A stretch of 64,000 bases of DNA from Aquimarina sp. Aq107 (GTDB lineage: Bacteria > Bacteroidota > Bacteroidia > Flavobacteriales > Flavobacteriaceae): contig NZ_OX030782.1 in NCBI RefSeq assembly GCF_943733665.1, positions 5,194,501-5,258,500 of the forward strand. The letters are read 5' to 3'. The stretch's first letter is position 1; the number at the start of each line of letters is the position of its first letter. Of the stretch, positions 26,054-34,653 are shown one piece after another. The translations under genes and the position numbers were made by a program. The notes beneath the pieces are model-generated. The model saw only the letters and a program-made list of their open reading frames with translations. It ran no database searches and had not been told where the DNA came from.

Positions 26054-26164
26054 AAAAAATGTGTTACCAAACTCTAAATATAAACGTTTTAAAACTAATT
26101 TATTGTTTCTAAACTAAGGTAAGTAAAACCAATCGATTGAAACCTAAGAGCTATAAAGTTTAAG

Positions 26165-26172
26165 TATCTTTG
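26165..26172 (+). promoter_or_regulatory. -7 promoter box (TATCTTTG)
   Basis: Matches the TAnnTTTG consensus, 17 bases before the start codon of the flavin reductase gene. Confidence 0.5.
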
Positions 26173-26189
26173 TGTAATAGATTTTATTT

Positions 26190-27065
26190 ATGATACGTAT
26201 AGATCCTTCAGAAGTTTCCACAGGTAAATTACATGGAATGATGCTTGGAGCAATTGGTCCTAGACCTATCGCTTTTGCAAGTACAATAGATGAAGCAGGT
26301 AACCCTAACCTCTCACCTTTTAGTTTTTTTAATGTTTTTAGCGCTAATCCTCCAATTCTTATTTTTTCACCTGCAAGAAGAGTTAGAGATAATTCTACTA
26401 AGCATACTTTAGAGAATAGCATAGCTACAAAGGAAGTGGTTATCAATATTGTTAATTATGATATTGTTCAGCAAATGTCATTATCAAGCACAGAATATCC
26501 AGATGGAGTAAATGAGTTTGATAAAGCTGGTTTAACGATGTTGCCATCCGAAAAGATAAAATCATTTAGAGTAGCAGAAGCTCCTGTTCAGTTTGAGTGT
26601 AAAGTGAATGAGATAGTTTCTTTGGGTAGTGAAGGAGGTGCTGGGAATCTTGTTATTTGTGAAGTATTATTAATGCACGTGAAAAAAGACATACTTGATA
26701 GTGATGGTAAAATTGATCAACACAAAATTGATCAAGTTGCTCGTATGGGTGGTAATTGGTATACAAGAGCTAATATGGGTATGTTTGAGGTTCCAAAACC
26801 ACTAAGTACAATCGGCATAGGTATAGATGCTTTGCCCGATAATGTAAAAAATAGTACTGTGTTTACTGGAAACGATTTAGGAAAATTAGGTAATGTAGAA
26901 AGAATACCTGCAAATATTGAGGTTCAAGATTTTGTTAATAACAATAGTGATATTAAGGATAAAATTCAGGATGCTAACCTAATAGAAATTCATAAATTTG
27001 CACAGCAGTATTTGGATATGGATGATATTAATACTGCCTGGAATATTTTAGCAGCAATACAATAA
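26190..27065 (+). CDS. Flavin reductase family (FMN-binding split-barrel) protein
   Basis: A 291-aa protein with the DIM6/NTAB-type FMN-binding domain in its first 200 residues (GAIGPRPIAFASTIDEAGNP, LSPFSFFNVFSANPP, SSTEYPDGVNEFDKAGLT). It is predicted to bind FMN and reduce flavin with NAD(P)H, or to act as a small oxidoreductase. The C-terminal about 90 residues are an extension beyond the core domain that I do not recognise. DUF3127 follows after 8 bases. Confidence 0.85.
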   Translation: MIRIDPSEVSTGKLHGMMLGAIGPRPIAFASTIDEAGNPNLSPFSFFNVFSANPPILIFSPARRVRDNSTKHTLENSIATKEVVINIVNYDIVQQMSLSSTEYPDGVNEFDKAGLTMLPSEKIKSFRVAEAPVQFECKVNEIVSLGSEGGAGNLVICEVLLMHVKKDILDSDGKIDQHKIDQVARMGGNWYTRANMGMFEVPKPLSTIGIGIDALPDNVKNSTVFTGNDLGKLGNVERIPANIEVQDFVNNNSDIKDKIQDANLIEIHKFAQQYLDMDDINTAWNILAAIQ

Positions 27066-27073
27066 TTAAAAAG

Positions 27074-27448
27074 ATGGAAGTACAAGGTAAAGTAAAGATG
27101 GTCGGTGAGACACAAACTTTTGGGAACAATGGTTTCAGAAAGCGTGAGATAGTGGTTACTACAGAAGAACAATATCCGCAACATATAATGGTAGAGTTTG
27201 TTCAGGATAAATGTGATTTATTAAACAGCTTTCAGGTAGGTCAGGATGTAAAAATAAGTATCAATTTACGTGGTCGTGAATGGGTAAACCCTCAAGGAGA
27301 GACTAAGTATTTTAACTCAATCCAAGGATGGAGAATAGAAAACTTACAAGCAGCTGCTCCTTCTGGTTCAGCTCCTATGCCACCAGCAGATGCATTTGAA
27401 CCTGCAACAAACCTTAAGGAAGAAGATCATGATGATTTACCATTCTAG
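27074..27448 (+). CDS. DUF3127 protein (OB-fold-like, ssDNA-binding-like)
   Basis: A 124-aa Bacteroidetes protein: an OB-like N-terminal domain (GKVKMVGETQTFGNNGFRKREIVVTTEEQYPQ is too long to be a motif; key parts are FRKREIVV and FVQDKCDLL) and a disordered acidic tail ending DDLPF. The tail resembles the C-terminal tip of single-strand binding proteins, which recruits partner proteins; DNA binding is an inference. Terminator follows. Confidence 0.8.
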   Translation: MEVQGKVKMVGETQTFGNNGFRKREIVVTTEEQYPQHIMVEFVQDKCDLLNSFQVGQDVKISINLRGREWVNPQGETKYFNSIQGWRIENLQAAAPSGSAPMPPADAFEPATNLKEEDHDDLPF

Positions 27449-27505
27449 GTAAATCAATATATATAGCTTAGCATTAAGCCTGTTCTAGTGCCTAGTGAAA
27501 AAGTA

Positions 27506-27535
27506 AAAAGTCCGATACATTAGTATCGGACTTTT
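27506..27535. terminator. Bidirectional intrinsic terminator
   Basis: AAAAGTCCGATAC and GTATCGGACTTTT form a 13-bp stem with a 4-base loop. It follows the flavin reductase-DUF3127 pair. Confidence 0.88.
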
Positions 27536-27691
27536 CATATTGTGGTTTTAGGTTAACCTTTTAATAAAACTCAAAAAAGCAATGATGAACAAAATTTATC
27601 TTAAAAGGTTCTAACAAATATTGCGATTTTTTTGGTCAATTCAAACAACTAATTGATATTTAACGTTGTAGAAACGTTAGAGCATTCAGAT

Positions 27692-28330
27692 TTGTATATA
27701 CTTAATGATTCCATAGATTTTCCACCCGTGTCTGCGGCTAATAAAGACGGGTTATTGGCGATAGGAGGAGATCTTTCTATCCCTAGATTGTTGCACGCAT
27801 ATTATAACGGTATTTTTCCTTGGTATGATGATGATCAACCAATTTTATGGTTTAGTCCTGATCCCAGAATGATTCTTTTTCCGGAAGATCTTAAGATTAG
27901 TAAAAGTATGAGAAAACTGATTCGAAATAATTCTTTCGAAGTTACTTTTAATAAAAATTTCGAAAGTGTAATTAAAAATTGTGCAACTATCGATCGTACG
28001 GATCAATTAGGTACTTGGATAACTTCTGATATGCAAGAGGCATACATGATGCTTCATGAGATGGGATACGCTATTTCTGTAGAGGTGTGGGAAAATTCAG
28101 AAATTGTAGGGGGTTTATATGGTATATGGTTAGAAGACAAAAAATTATTTTGTGGAGAGAGTATGTTTTCTAAAGTAAGTAATGCATCAAAATATGGGTT
28201 TATTAAGTTAATTGAGTTTTTACAGATAAAAGGATTGCAATTGGTAGATTGTCAGATTCACACTGATCATTTAGAAAGTTTAGGAGCAAAAGAAATCTCA
28301 AGAGATGCTTTTATGGAATATTTAAAGTAG
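27692..28330 (+). CDS. aat: Leucyl/phenylalanyl-tRNA-protein transferase
   Basis: N-end-rule enzyme that adds Leu or Phe to proteins with N-terminal Arg or Lys. FPPVSAANKDGLLAIGGDLS, NGIFPWYDDDQPILWFSPDPRMILFP, WENSEIVGGLYGIWL and FCGESMFSKVSNASK are unmistakable. No ATG is available: an in-frame stop sits at 27650, and the only starts before the conserved region are TTG at 27653 and TTG at 27692. The latter puts Met exactly where the family begins (M-YILNDSIDFPPV) and gives 212 residues. Weak initiation probably keeps expression low. Confidence 0.93.
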   Translation: MYILNDSIDFPPVSAANKDGLLAIGGDLSIPRLLHAYYNGIFPWYDDDQPILWFSPDPRMILFPEDLKISKSMRKLIRNNSFEVTFNKNFESVIKNCATIDRTDQLGTWITSDMQEAYMMLHEMGYAISVEVWENSEIVGGLYGIWLEDKKLFCGESMFSKVSNASKYGFIKLIEFLQIKGLQLVDCQIHTDHLESLGAKEISRDAFMEYLK

Positions 28331-28357
28331 TTTTATATCTATTAAATTTTACTTAGT

Positions 28358-29011
28358 ATGATTATTCACAATCTTGAAACTGAAAATTCTATTTTAAATC
28401 AATTTATTAGTGAAATTAGGGATCAAGTGGTTCAAAAAGATAGGATGCGTTTTAGAAAAAATATAGAACGTATAGGAGAAGTTTTAGGTTATGAATTAAG
28501 TAAAACTTTAGAATACACTACAAAGAGTGTTCAAACACCACTAGGCAATAGAGAAATTTCTGAACCAGAAAAAGCATTGGTTTTGTGTTCTATTTTACGA
28601 GCAGGTTTGCCCCTACATCAGGGACTGCTTAATTATTTTGATACTGCAGAGAATGCATTTATATCTGCTTATAGAGATCATTCTGATAATACTGATGATT
28701 TTGATGTAATTGTTAATTATCTGGCATCTCCTTCTTTAGAAAATAAAACATTGTTATTGGCGGATCCTATGCTTGCCACAGGAAAAACGTTAGAGAACAC
28801 TATAAATGCTATGAAAAGTCATGGAAAACCAAAGCAAATTCATATCATATCTGTTATTGGCTCTCGTAAAGGTGTAGAATATATTAAGGATGTTTTTCCA
28901 AAAAATACGCATCTTTGGATCGCTGCCATAGATGAAGAATTAAATAGTAAAGGTTATATTATTCCTGGATTAGGAGATTCTGGGGATTTATCATATGGAA
29001 CAAAATTATAA
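28358..29011 (+). CDS. upp: Uracil phosphoribosyltransferase
   Basis: A 217-aa pyrimidine salvage enzyme forming UMP from uracil and PRPP. The PRPP loop LLADPMLATGKTLENT, SILRAGLPLHQGLL and the uracil-binding C-terminus YIIPGLGDSGDLSYGTK are present. Starts 27 bases after aat; ends 7 bases from the convergent ACT gene. Confidence 0.96.
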   Translation: MIIHNLETENSILNQFISEIRDQVVQKDRMRFRKNIERIGEVLGYELSKTLEYTTKSVQTPLGNREISEPEKALVLCSILRAGLPLHQGLLNYFDTAENAFISAYRDHSDNTDDFDVIVNYLASPSLENKTLLLADPMLATGKTLENTINAMKSHGKPKQIHIISVIGSRKGVEYIKDVFPKNTHLWIAAIDEELNSKGYIIPGLGDSGDLSYGTKL

Positions 29012-29018
29012 AGCTCCA

Positions 29019-29426
29019 CTACTTGTTCGGATAATTTTGCGATAATCTTTTAAGAACCTCAATTGTTTTTTCTGCATCCTCCGTGTTAACGAAAATATGA
29101 TCATGAAAATAACCTGCAATAACGTTGCAACTTATTTCATTAGCTGCTAATTCTTTAGAAAAAATTGCAGTAAGCCCAACTGCATCAAGAGAAGAATGAA
29201 TTTTTAGTGTTATCCAAGAGGCAATAAATTCGTATTTTAAGTTCAGATTATCAGCTGTTTCGCGTTTTAGAACGAGTGTAATCCCTTCTTGTTCTTTGAA
29301 CTCACAGATAATATCTTTTCTTTCGATTAAATCTGTCGCTTTTACTGTAGTAAATACATACACTCCAGGTTGTAGTTCTGGAGTCATTTTTTGAATTAGG
29401 TTAGTTAAATTCTTTTCGCCGGTCAT
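29019..29426 (-). CDS. ACT domain protein
   Basis: A 135-aa protein with two ACT-like halves: an N-terminal region (ELQPGVYVFTTVK) and a C-terminal ACT domain (WITLKIHSSLDAVGLTAIFSKELAANEI). Such stand-alone proteins bind amino acids; the ligand is unknown. Two bases separate it from tag on the same strand, so they share a transcript. Confidence 0.82.
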   Translation of the reverse strand: MTGEKNLTNLIQKMTPELQPGVYVFTTVKATDLIERKDIICEFKEQEGITLVLKRETADNLNLKYEFIASWITLKIHSSLDAVGLTAIFSKELAANEISCNVIAGYFHDHIFVNTEDAEKTIEVLKRLSQNYPNK

Positions 29427-29428
29427 TT

Positions 29429-29992
29429 TTAAACTTCATTGTATCTAAAACAATCTACAGTGTGATCATTTACCATTCCGATAGCTTGCATAAATGCATA
29501 AATAACAGTTGATCCAACAAACTTGAAACCACGTTTTTTTAAGTCCTTACTAATAATATCAGAAATTTCTGTGGTAGCAGGACACTCTTTATGATGTTTC
29601 CATTTATTTACAATAGTTTTGTTGTCTATAAACCCCCAAATATAAGAGTCAAAACTTCCGAACTCTTCTTGGATTTTCATGAAATTTTGAGCATTAGTAA
29701 TTGCGGAATTTACTTTTAGTTTATTTCTAATAATACCAGCATTTTGAAGTAATTCTTCTTTCTTGGATTCATTATATTGCGCTACTATTTTATAATCAAA
29801 GTTGTCAAAAGCAACTCTAAAATTTTCTCGTTTTTTAAGAATAGTAATCCAGCTTAATCCAGCTTGAAATGTCTCTAAAACAAGAAACTCAAATAGAAGA
29901 CGCTCATCGTGTAGAGGAACTCCCCATTCATTATCGTGATAGGATTCATATAAAGAATCTCCCACACACCATCCACATCTATGCTTTTCCAT
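29429..29992 (-). CDS. tag: DNA-3-methyladenine glycosylase I
   Basis: A 187-aa base-excision repair enzyme removing 3-methyladenine. The zinc-binding start KHRCGWC, NEWGVPLHDERLLFEFLVLE, FQAGLSWITILKKRENFR and the C-terminal HTVDCFRY match Tag. A helix-hairpin-helix core is expected. It is the first gene of a two-gene unit with the ACT protein. Confidence 0.95.
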   Translation of the reverse strand: MEKHRCGWCVGDSLYESYHDNEWGVPLHDERLLFEFLVLETFQAGLSWITILKKRENFRVAFDNFDYKIVAQYNESKKEELLQNAGIIRNKLKVNSAITNAQNFMKIQEEFGSFDSYIWGFIDNKTIVNKWKHHKECPATTEISDIISKDLKKRGFKFVGSTVIYAFMQAIGMVNDHTVDCFRYNEV

Positions 29993-30131
29993 AATCTGAT
30001 TTTTTGATTTTTTAAAAATACATTATTCTAGTATATGTTTTGAAATCATAGGAGATTGTTTTTTACTGAAATCAAAGTTATCATTTACTAAAAAGATAAT
30101 TTTATCTAAACAATAAATGAAGCATAAAATG

Positions 30132-30139
30132 TATTTTTG
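30132..30139 (+). promoter_or_regulatory. Possible -7 promoter box (TATTTTTG)
   Basis: Matches the TAnnTTTG consensus 89 bases before the thioredoxin-like gene. The rest of the 236-base gap after tag shows only short AT-rich inverted repeats. Confidence 0.35.
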
Positions 30140-30228
30140 AAAAGCTATTTAGTTATTCGGTATCGAATATTATTTGTAAGTTTTAAGCTTTTATATCGTC
30201 CTATTGTGTAAGATGTAAGCAAATAAAC

Positions 30229-30840
30229 ATGGAGACAACTACAATGACAATAAATGAATTAATAGAAGGAGGAATAGAGAATTCCTATTCTTATCAAGAA
30301 TATAGAAATATAGTGAGCAGTTTGTTGGCTGAAGGAAAATCAACCGGACATGAACAATCTGATGCACTCACTAATTATAGTATGTTAAATGATCGTAGAA
30401 TGAAACGATTAGACAAGACTATAAAAATTAATGAAACTATAGTAGATACGGTTTCAAAAGCGGAAACAAACATTACTTGGTTAGTATTAACAGAAGGTTG
30501 GTGTGGTGATGCTGCGCAATCCTTACCAGTAATCAATAAGCTTTCTGAAATGAATGAAGGAATTGATCTTAGAATTGTATCAAGAGATGATAATGATGAA
30601 TTAATGAATAATTTTTTAACTAATGGTGGAAAATCTATACCTAAGTTAATAGCATATGATAAAGATACGCAGCAAGTAGTAAATACTTGGGGTCCAAGAC
30701 CATCAGTGGCTACTAAAATGGTAAACGATTATAAAGAGGCGCACGGAAGTTTAGATCCTCAGTTTAAACAAGATTTACAAGTTTGGTATAATAAAGATAA
30801 AGGACAAAATGTGGCGGAAGATTTGGTGAAATTATTATAA
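30229..30840 (+). CDS. Thioredoxin-fold protein with a single active-site cysteine
   Basis: A 203-aa cytosolic protein; the central thioredoxin fold has TEGWCGDAAQSLPVI where thioredoxins have WCxxC, so only the first Cys of the pair remains, as is usual in this thioredoxin_9-like group. SIPKLIAYDKD supplies the cis-Pro region. No signal peptide. Function unknown; a classical disulfide reductase activity is unlikely. Confidence 0.8.
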   Translation: METTTMTINELIEGGIENSYSYQEYRNIVSSLLAEGKSTGHEQSDALTNYSMLNDRRMKRLDKTIKINETIVDTVSKAETNITWLVLTEGWCGDAAQSLPVINKLSEMNEGIDLRIVSRDDNDELMNNFLTNGGKSIPKLIAYDKDTQQVVNTWGPRPSVATKMVNDYKEAHGSLDPQFKQDLQVWYNKDKGQNVAEDLVKLL

Positions 30841-30841
30841 T

Positions 30842-31546
30842 TTACCCTCCATAATTGAAATAATAGGTAATAAATCCTTTTTGTTCTTTTAAATCTGAAG
30901 AAGAAAATAGTGCATCTTGTGCATAGTCTAAAGCATTGTCAAAAAGACATTCATTCCTAGTAGTGGATTTCTTTTTGTCAATTTTAGCATCAATCACATA
31001 GCCGTTTTGGTTCACCTCAATTTTTACAACAACTTTTCCGCTTCCATTACAGGTATAAATAGGATTAGGGATATCCTTTTTTTCTCTTCCTTTTAAGGTA
31101 AAGGTAACAGAGCTATTTCGATTGTTTACCTCTTCAGTAATTGGTTTTTCTTCTTTTTTTGCCTCAGGAACTTCTTCAGTTGTAATGTCTTCTTCAATTG
31201 CTTCTTGACCTTCGGTAAGTTGGTCACTATTAGACGTTTCTTCCGTTGCTTCTGCAGTTTCGGTAAGTGATTTTATTCTTTGTTCAAAATCTTCAGAATC
31301 TTCAAAATCTTCATTAAAGGCATCGTGAGTTCTTTTGGAAGCTATTAATTGTCGATCTTCTTCTTGCGGAATTTCAGGTTCTTCTTCTTTAGTAAGTTCT
31401 TCCATTAATTCTTCTGGAATTTCCATAAGAATCTCAGATTGTTCTTTTTTCTTATTGACCATGTTAACATTATAGAGTGTCATAACGAAAATACCCATCA
31501 ACATTGATGTGATTATTAAAGCTTTATGTTTTTCTATAAATTCCAT
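30842..31546 (-). CDS. TonB-like energy transducer with an acidic linker
   Basis: A 234-aa protein with one N-terminal membrane helix (residues 8-27), an acidic Glu-rich periplasmic linker (residues 38-140) in place of the usual Pro-rich one, and a C-terminal TonB/AgmX-like domain (GKVVVKIEVNQNGYVIDAKI). It probably spans the periplasm. It is the last gene of the minus-strand envelope cluster, 31 bases after truB. Direct service to outer-membrane receptors is an inference; it could instead be a structural homologue. Confidence 0.75.
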   Translation of the reverse strand: MEFIEKHKALIITSMLMGIFVMTLYNVNMVNKKKEQSEILMEIPEELMEELTKEEEPEIPQEEDRQLIASKRTHDAFNEDFEDSEDFEQRIKSLTETAEATEETSNSDQLTEGQEAIEEDITTEEVPEAKKEEKPITEEVNNRNSSVTFTLKGREKKDIPNPIYTCNGSGKVVVKIEVNQNGYVIDAKIDKKKSTTRNECLFDNALDYAQDALFSSSDLKEQKGFITYYFNYGG

Positions 31547-31577
31547 AGGTATCTATAACTACTTTTCTTCTTGAATA

Positions 31578-32285
31578 TTATGCAGTTTCAATTTCTGTAC
31601 GCAACTGTTTCTCAAATGTTTCGGGACTGATAGCATCATGTACCGAGAATTCACCTATTTTAGTTCTTCTTAAAACACTTAGGTGACCACCACTTTTTAA
31701 TGCTTTTCCAAAATCGTTCGCTAATGATCTAATATATGTTCCCTTTCCGCAGACTACTTTAAAATCTACTTCGGGTAATTTTATTCTTGTAATTTCAAAT
31801 TCTGTAATTGTAATTTTTCTAGAAGCGATTGTTACTTCTTCTCCTTCGCGAGCATATTCATAGAGTCGTTTTCCATCTTTTTTTAAAGCAGAAAAAACAG
31901 GAGGATATTGTTCGATTTCACCAATAAATTGTTTTGTAGTGGTGTGTATTATTTCCTCCGAAATATGATCTATAGGAAACGTTTGATCAACTTCTGTTTC
32001 TAAATCATAAGAAGGAGTGGTTGCTCCTAGCGTAATAGTTCCAGTATATTCCTTGGTTTGTCCCATAAATTCTTGTATTCTTTTTGTGAATTTACCGGTA
32101 CATATAATAAGTAATCCTGAAGCAAGAGGATCTAAAGTTCCTGCGTGTCCTACCTTTATTTTTTTAATCCCAAAATTTTTACGAATTAACCAACGAAGTT
32201 TGTTAACAACCTGAAAGGATGTCCATTGTAAAGGTTTGTCGATCAAAAGGACTTGACCGTCTTTATAATCTTGTTCGGTTAACAT
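31578..32285 (-). CDS. truB: tRNA pseudouridine(55) synthase TruB
   Basis: A 235-aa enzyme making pseudouridine 55 in the T-arm of tRNAs. The catalytic Asp lies in GHAGTLDPLASGLLI; GKRLYEYAREG, CGKGTYIRSLANDFG and GHLSVLRRTKIGEF are typical. Nine bases downstream of uppP, an order common in Bacteroidetes. Confidence 0.97.
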   Translation of the reverse strand: MLTEQDYKDGQVLLIDKPLQWTSFQVVNKLRWLIRKNFGIKKIKVGHAGTLDPLASGLLIICTGKFTKRIQEFMGQTKEYTGTITLGATTPSYDLETEVDQTFPIDHISEEIIHTTTKQFIGEIEQYPPVFSALKKDGKRLYEYAREGEEVTIASRKITITEFEITRIKLPEVDFKVVCGKGTYIRSLANDFGKALKSGGHLSVLRRTKIGEFSVHDAISPETFEKQLRTEIETA

Positions 32286-32294
32286 TATTGGGGG

Positions 32295-33089
32295 CTATTT
32301 AATAAAACCAAAAATGATGGCTACAACGCCAACAATAATACAATATAAGGCAAAATATGATAATTTACTCTTTTTTACTAAAGAAATCATCCAAGTGCAG
32401 GCAAAAAGGCCTGATATAAATGCAGCAATGAACCCAAGAATTAAAGGTGTATTGCTTTCTGTAGAAAAATTTAAATCTCCACTCAATAAGTCTTTTCCAA
32501 TTTTACCAAAAATTAATGGAATTACCATTAAGAAGGAAAATCGAGCCGCTTTTGTTTTGTCATTACCAAGTAATACAGAAGTAGAAATGGTAGCACCACT
32601 TCGGGAAATTCCAGGTAACATAGCAATCGCTTGCGCAATTCCTATAATAAAGGCATTAGATGTAGTAACTATCTTATTTGTATCCTTAGCTTTATCCGCT
32701 AGCCATAAAAGAATTGCGGTAATAATTAGCATAAAACCTACTAGAAGAATATTTCCTCCGAAAAGTTGTTCTAATTGTTCTTCAAAAAATAAACCAACTA
32801 ATACTGCAGGAATCATAGATACTATAATTCTTAAAGAAAACATGGTTTCATCATTCTTTTTGAATTGCAGAAGACCTTTGATAATTTGAAAAATATCTTT
32901 TCTAAATATAACAATAGTACTAAGTGCAGTTGCAAAATGTAAGACTACTGTAAATAGTAATGATTCTTCTGGGACACTTTCATCACCAAGAATGGCTTTA
33001 CCAAGCTCTAAATGGCCACTAGAAGAAACAGGTAAGAATTCCGTAAGCCCTTGAATAACACCTAAAATAATCGCATCAATAGTTTCCAT
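32295..33089 (-). CDS. uppP: Undecaprenyl-diphosphatase UppP (BacA)
   Basis: A 264-aa polytopic inner-membrane phosphatase recycling the lipid carrier of cell-wall synthesis. Signature motifs LPVSSSGHLELG and LPGISRSGATIS are intact. I start at the ATG at 33089 (METIDAIILGVIQG); the ATG at 33098 adds three residues. Co-transcribed with truB. Confidence 0.96.
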   Translation of the reverse strand: METIDAIILGVIQGLTEFLPVSSSGHLELGKAILGDESVPEESLLFTVVLHFATALSTIVIFRKDIFQIIKGLLQFKKNDETMFSLRIIVSMIPAVLVGLFFEEQLEQLFGGNILLVGFMLIITAILLWLADKAKDTNKIVTTSNAFIIGIAQAIAMLPGISRSGATISTSVLLGNDKTKAARFSFLMVIPLIFGKIGKDLLSGDLNFSTESNTPLILGFIAAFISGLFACTWMISLVKKSKLSYFALYCIIVGVVAIIFGFIK

Positions 33090-33151
33090 AAGGAACAATT
33101 TGTAAAATTCGATGCAAATATATAATTACCAGAATAGAAATTGTTTGTTTG

Positions 33152-33415
33152 TTAGCTTTTCTTCTTATCAGGATTCAATAAAATAGCGTAGACCTCAATT
33201 CCGAAACCAATTAAAACGACCATAGGAGCTAATCGGATTCTTCTGAAACTATAGATATCAGGATTAAAAACGTTAGGATCGTCACTTCCTCCTCCTGCCA
33301 TAAGAATAAATCCTAGTGCAATTACTGCAATTCCGATCGCCATTACTACATAGTTCTTTTTACCAAAAACAAAATCCGGTTTGTGTACTGAAGTATTATT
33401 AGAATGTTTGCTCAT
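33152..33415 (-). CDS. DUF3098 membrane protein
   Basis: An 87-aa protein of the Bacteroidetes DUF3098 family with two membrane helices (NYVVMAIGIAVIALGFILM and APMVVLIGFGIEVYAIL) and the FNPDIYSFRRI linker. It sits between ftsX/lgt and uppP, its usual place near ftsX, so a cell-envelope role is likely but unspecified. The ATG at 33415 is preferred; it overlaps the preceding gene by 17 bases. Confidence 0.85.
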   Translation of the reverse strand: MSKHSNNTSVHKPDFVFGKKNYVVMAIGIAVIALGFILMAGGGSDDPNVFNPDIYSFRRIRLAPMVVLIGFGIEVYAILLNPDKKKS

Positions 33416-33803
33416 GAATATCGTTGTTAATTTCATTAAAAATTACCTGATCATCAATCATTAGTTTAGCTATATGCCCCATGATCTTGTCAGGTGTAAA
33501 TATAGTCCATCTATGAATAGGATACAAAACCACTTTTTTATTTAGTATTTGATCTTGTAACTCTTCTATGGTTAATCCATATTCTAATCCACGATTGATA
33601 TAATAGTAATGAGTATCGTTTTCTAAAGTGATAGCAATGTCAAAACCACTTCGTTCTTCTATGTTAGAAACAACTCCTGTTATTTTTATTACATCATCTG
33701 GTTGTACATTTTGTATAGGTTTAAAGGTTTGAAAAGCAATTGTTATAAAAACTATAAAAAGAACAAAAGAACAAGCAAACCAAATTTTCCCTAATTTTTT
33801 CAT
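33399..33803 (-). CDS. Hypothetical single-pass membrane protein
   Basis: A 134-aa protein with an N-terminal membrane anchor (residues 5-25) and a soluble domain rich in beta strands (VIKITGVVSNIEERSGFDIAI). I do not recognise a family. It sits 5 bases after lgt and overlaps DUF3098, so it belongs to the envelope operon. Confidence 0.75.
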   Translation of the reverse strand: MKKLGKIWFACSFVLFIVFITIAFQTFKPIQNVQPDDVIKITGVVSNIEERSGFDIAITLENDTHYYYINRGLEYGLTIEELQDQILNKKVVLYPIHRWTIFTPDKIMGHIAKLMIDDQVIFNEINNDIHEQTF

Positions 33804-33808
33804 ATGCT

Positions 33809-34642
33809 TTAAGTTTGAGAAGTAACTACTTCTGTTTTCTTGATTTTCAAAATTATTAAAATTGTACCAGCAACAATAAATGGAATACTAAGCATTTGCC
33901 CCATGTTTAATACCAAACTATCCTCAAAAGCTACCTGATTCTCTTTAGAAAATTCTATGATGAATCTAGCAGAAAACATTAGAATCAAAAATATGCCAAA
34001 TACAACTCCATTTTGGTTAAAGAATATTTTCTTTTTGTTTATAAACCAGAGAATCGCAAAAATAGTTAGAAAAGAAAAGGCTTCGTACAGTTGAGTAGGA
34101 TGTCTAGCGATTAAATCATCTTTCATAAAAACGACTCCATAGTTGCTATTGGTTGGTTTGCCATAGATTTCTGAATTCATGAAATTTCCAAATCGAATAA
34201 AAGCACATCCTATAGGGATTACAATAGCTGTTTTATCCATAATCCATAAAAAAGGTAGTTTGGTCTTTTTTATGAAAAATGAAATAGCAATTAAAATTCC
34301 AATTGCACCACCATGGCTAGCAAGACCTGTAAAACCAGTAAAATTCCAACCATCAGAAGATATCTTAAATGGGAGAAAAATTTCTAAAAGGTGCTGTGAG
34401 AAATATTCAAAATCGTAAAATAGACAATGTCCTAATCTTGCACCCACTAGAGTTCCTACGAATATGTAGTTGGCAAGTGTGTCTAGATTTTTTAAAGAAA
34501 TATTTTCTGTTATAAATATCTTTTTTAAAACAGCATAACTTAATAAAAGTCCTATTACAAATAACAGCCCATAATATTTCAACGGAAAAACACCAAAAAG
34601 GGTAGTGATTTCTGGGTTAACGTTCCAATAAATTGGTTCCAT
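33809..34642 (-). CDS. lgt: Prolipoprotein diacylglyceryl transferase
   Basis: A 277-aa inner-membrane enzyme that attaches diacylglycerol to the lipobox cysteine of prolipoproteins, the first step of lipoprotein maturation. GARLGHCLFYDFEYF, SHGGAIGIL, FIRFGNFMNSEIYGKPT and RHPTQLYEAFSF are the family motifs. Several predicted lipoproteins in this window are its substrates. Eleven bases after ftsX. Confidence 0.96.
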   Translation of the reverse strand: MEPIYWNVNPEITTLFGVFPLKYYGLLFVIGLLLSYAVLKKIFITENISLKNLDTLANYIFVGTLVGARLGHCLFYDFEYFSQHLLEIFLPFKISSDGWNFTGFTGLASHGGAIGILIAISFFIKKTKLPFLWIMDKTAIVIPIGCAFIRFGNFMNSEIYGKPTNSNYGVVFMKDDLIARHPTQLYEAFSFLTIFAILWFINKKKIFFNQNGVVFGIFLILMFSARFIIEFSKENQVAFEDSLVLNMGQMLSIPFIVAGTILIILKIKKTEVVTSQT

Positions 34643-34653
34643 GAATTTACTTT

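Noticed and set aside
30000..30228. Possible tRNA or small RNA gene in the gap after tag
   Set aside because: No cloverleaf, no T-arm consensus and no terminator; the gap is AT-rich with only very short inverted repeats.
32314..32889. 191-codon open frame on the plus strand across uppP
   Set aside because: The opposite strand encodes a complete UppP with both active-site motifs; the plus-strand product has no recognisable features.
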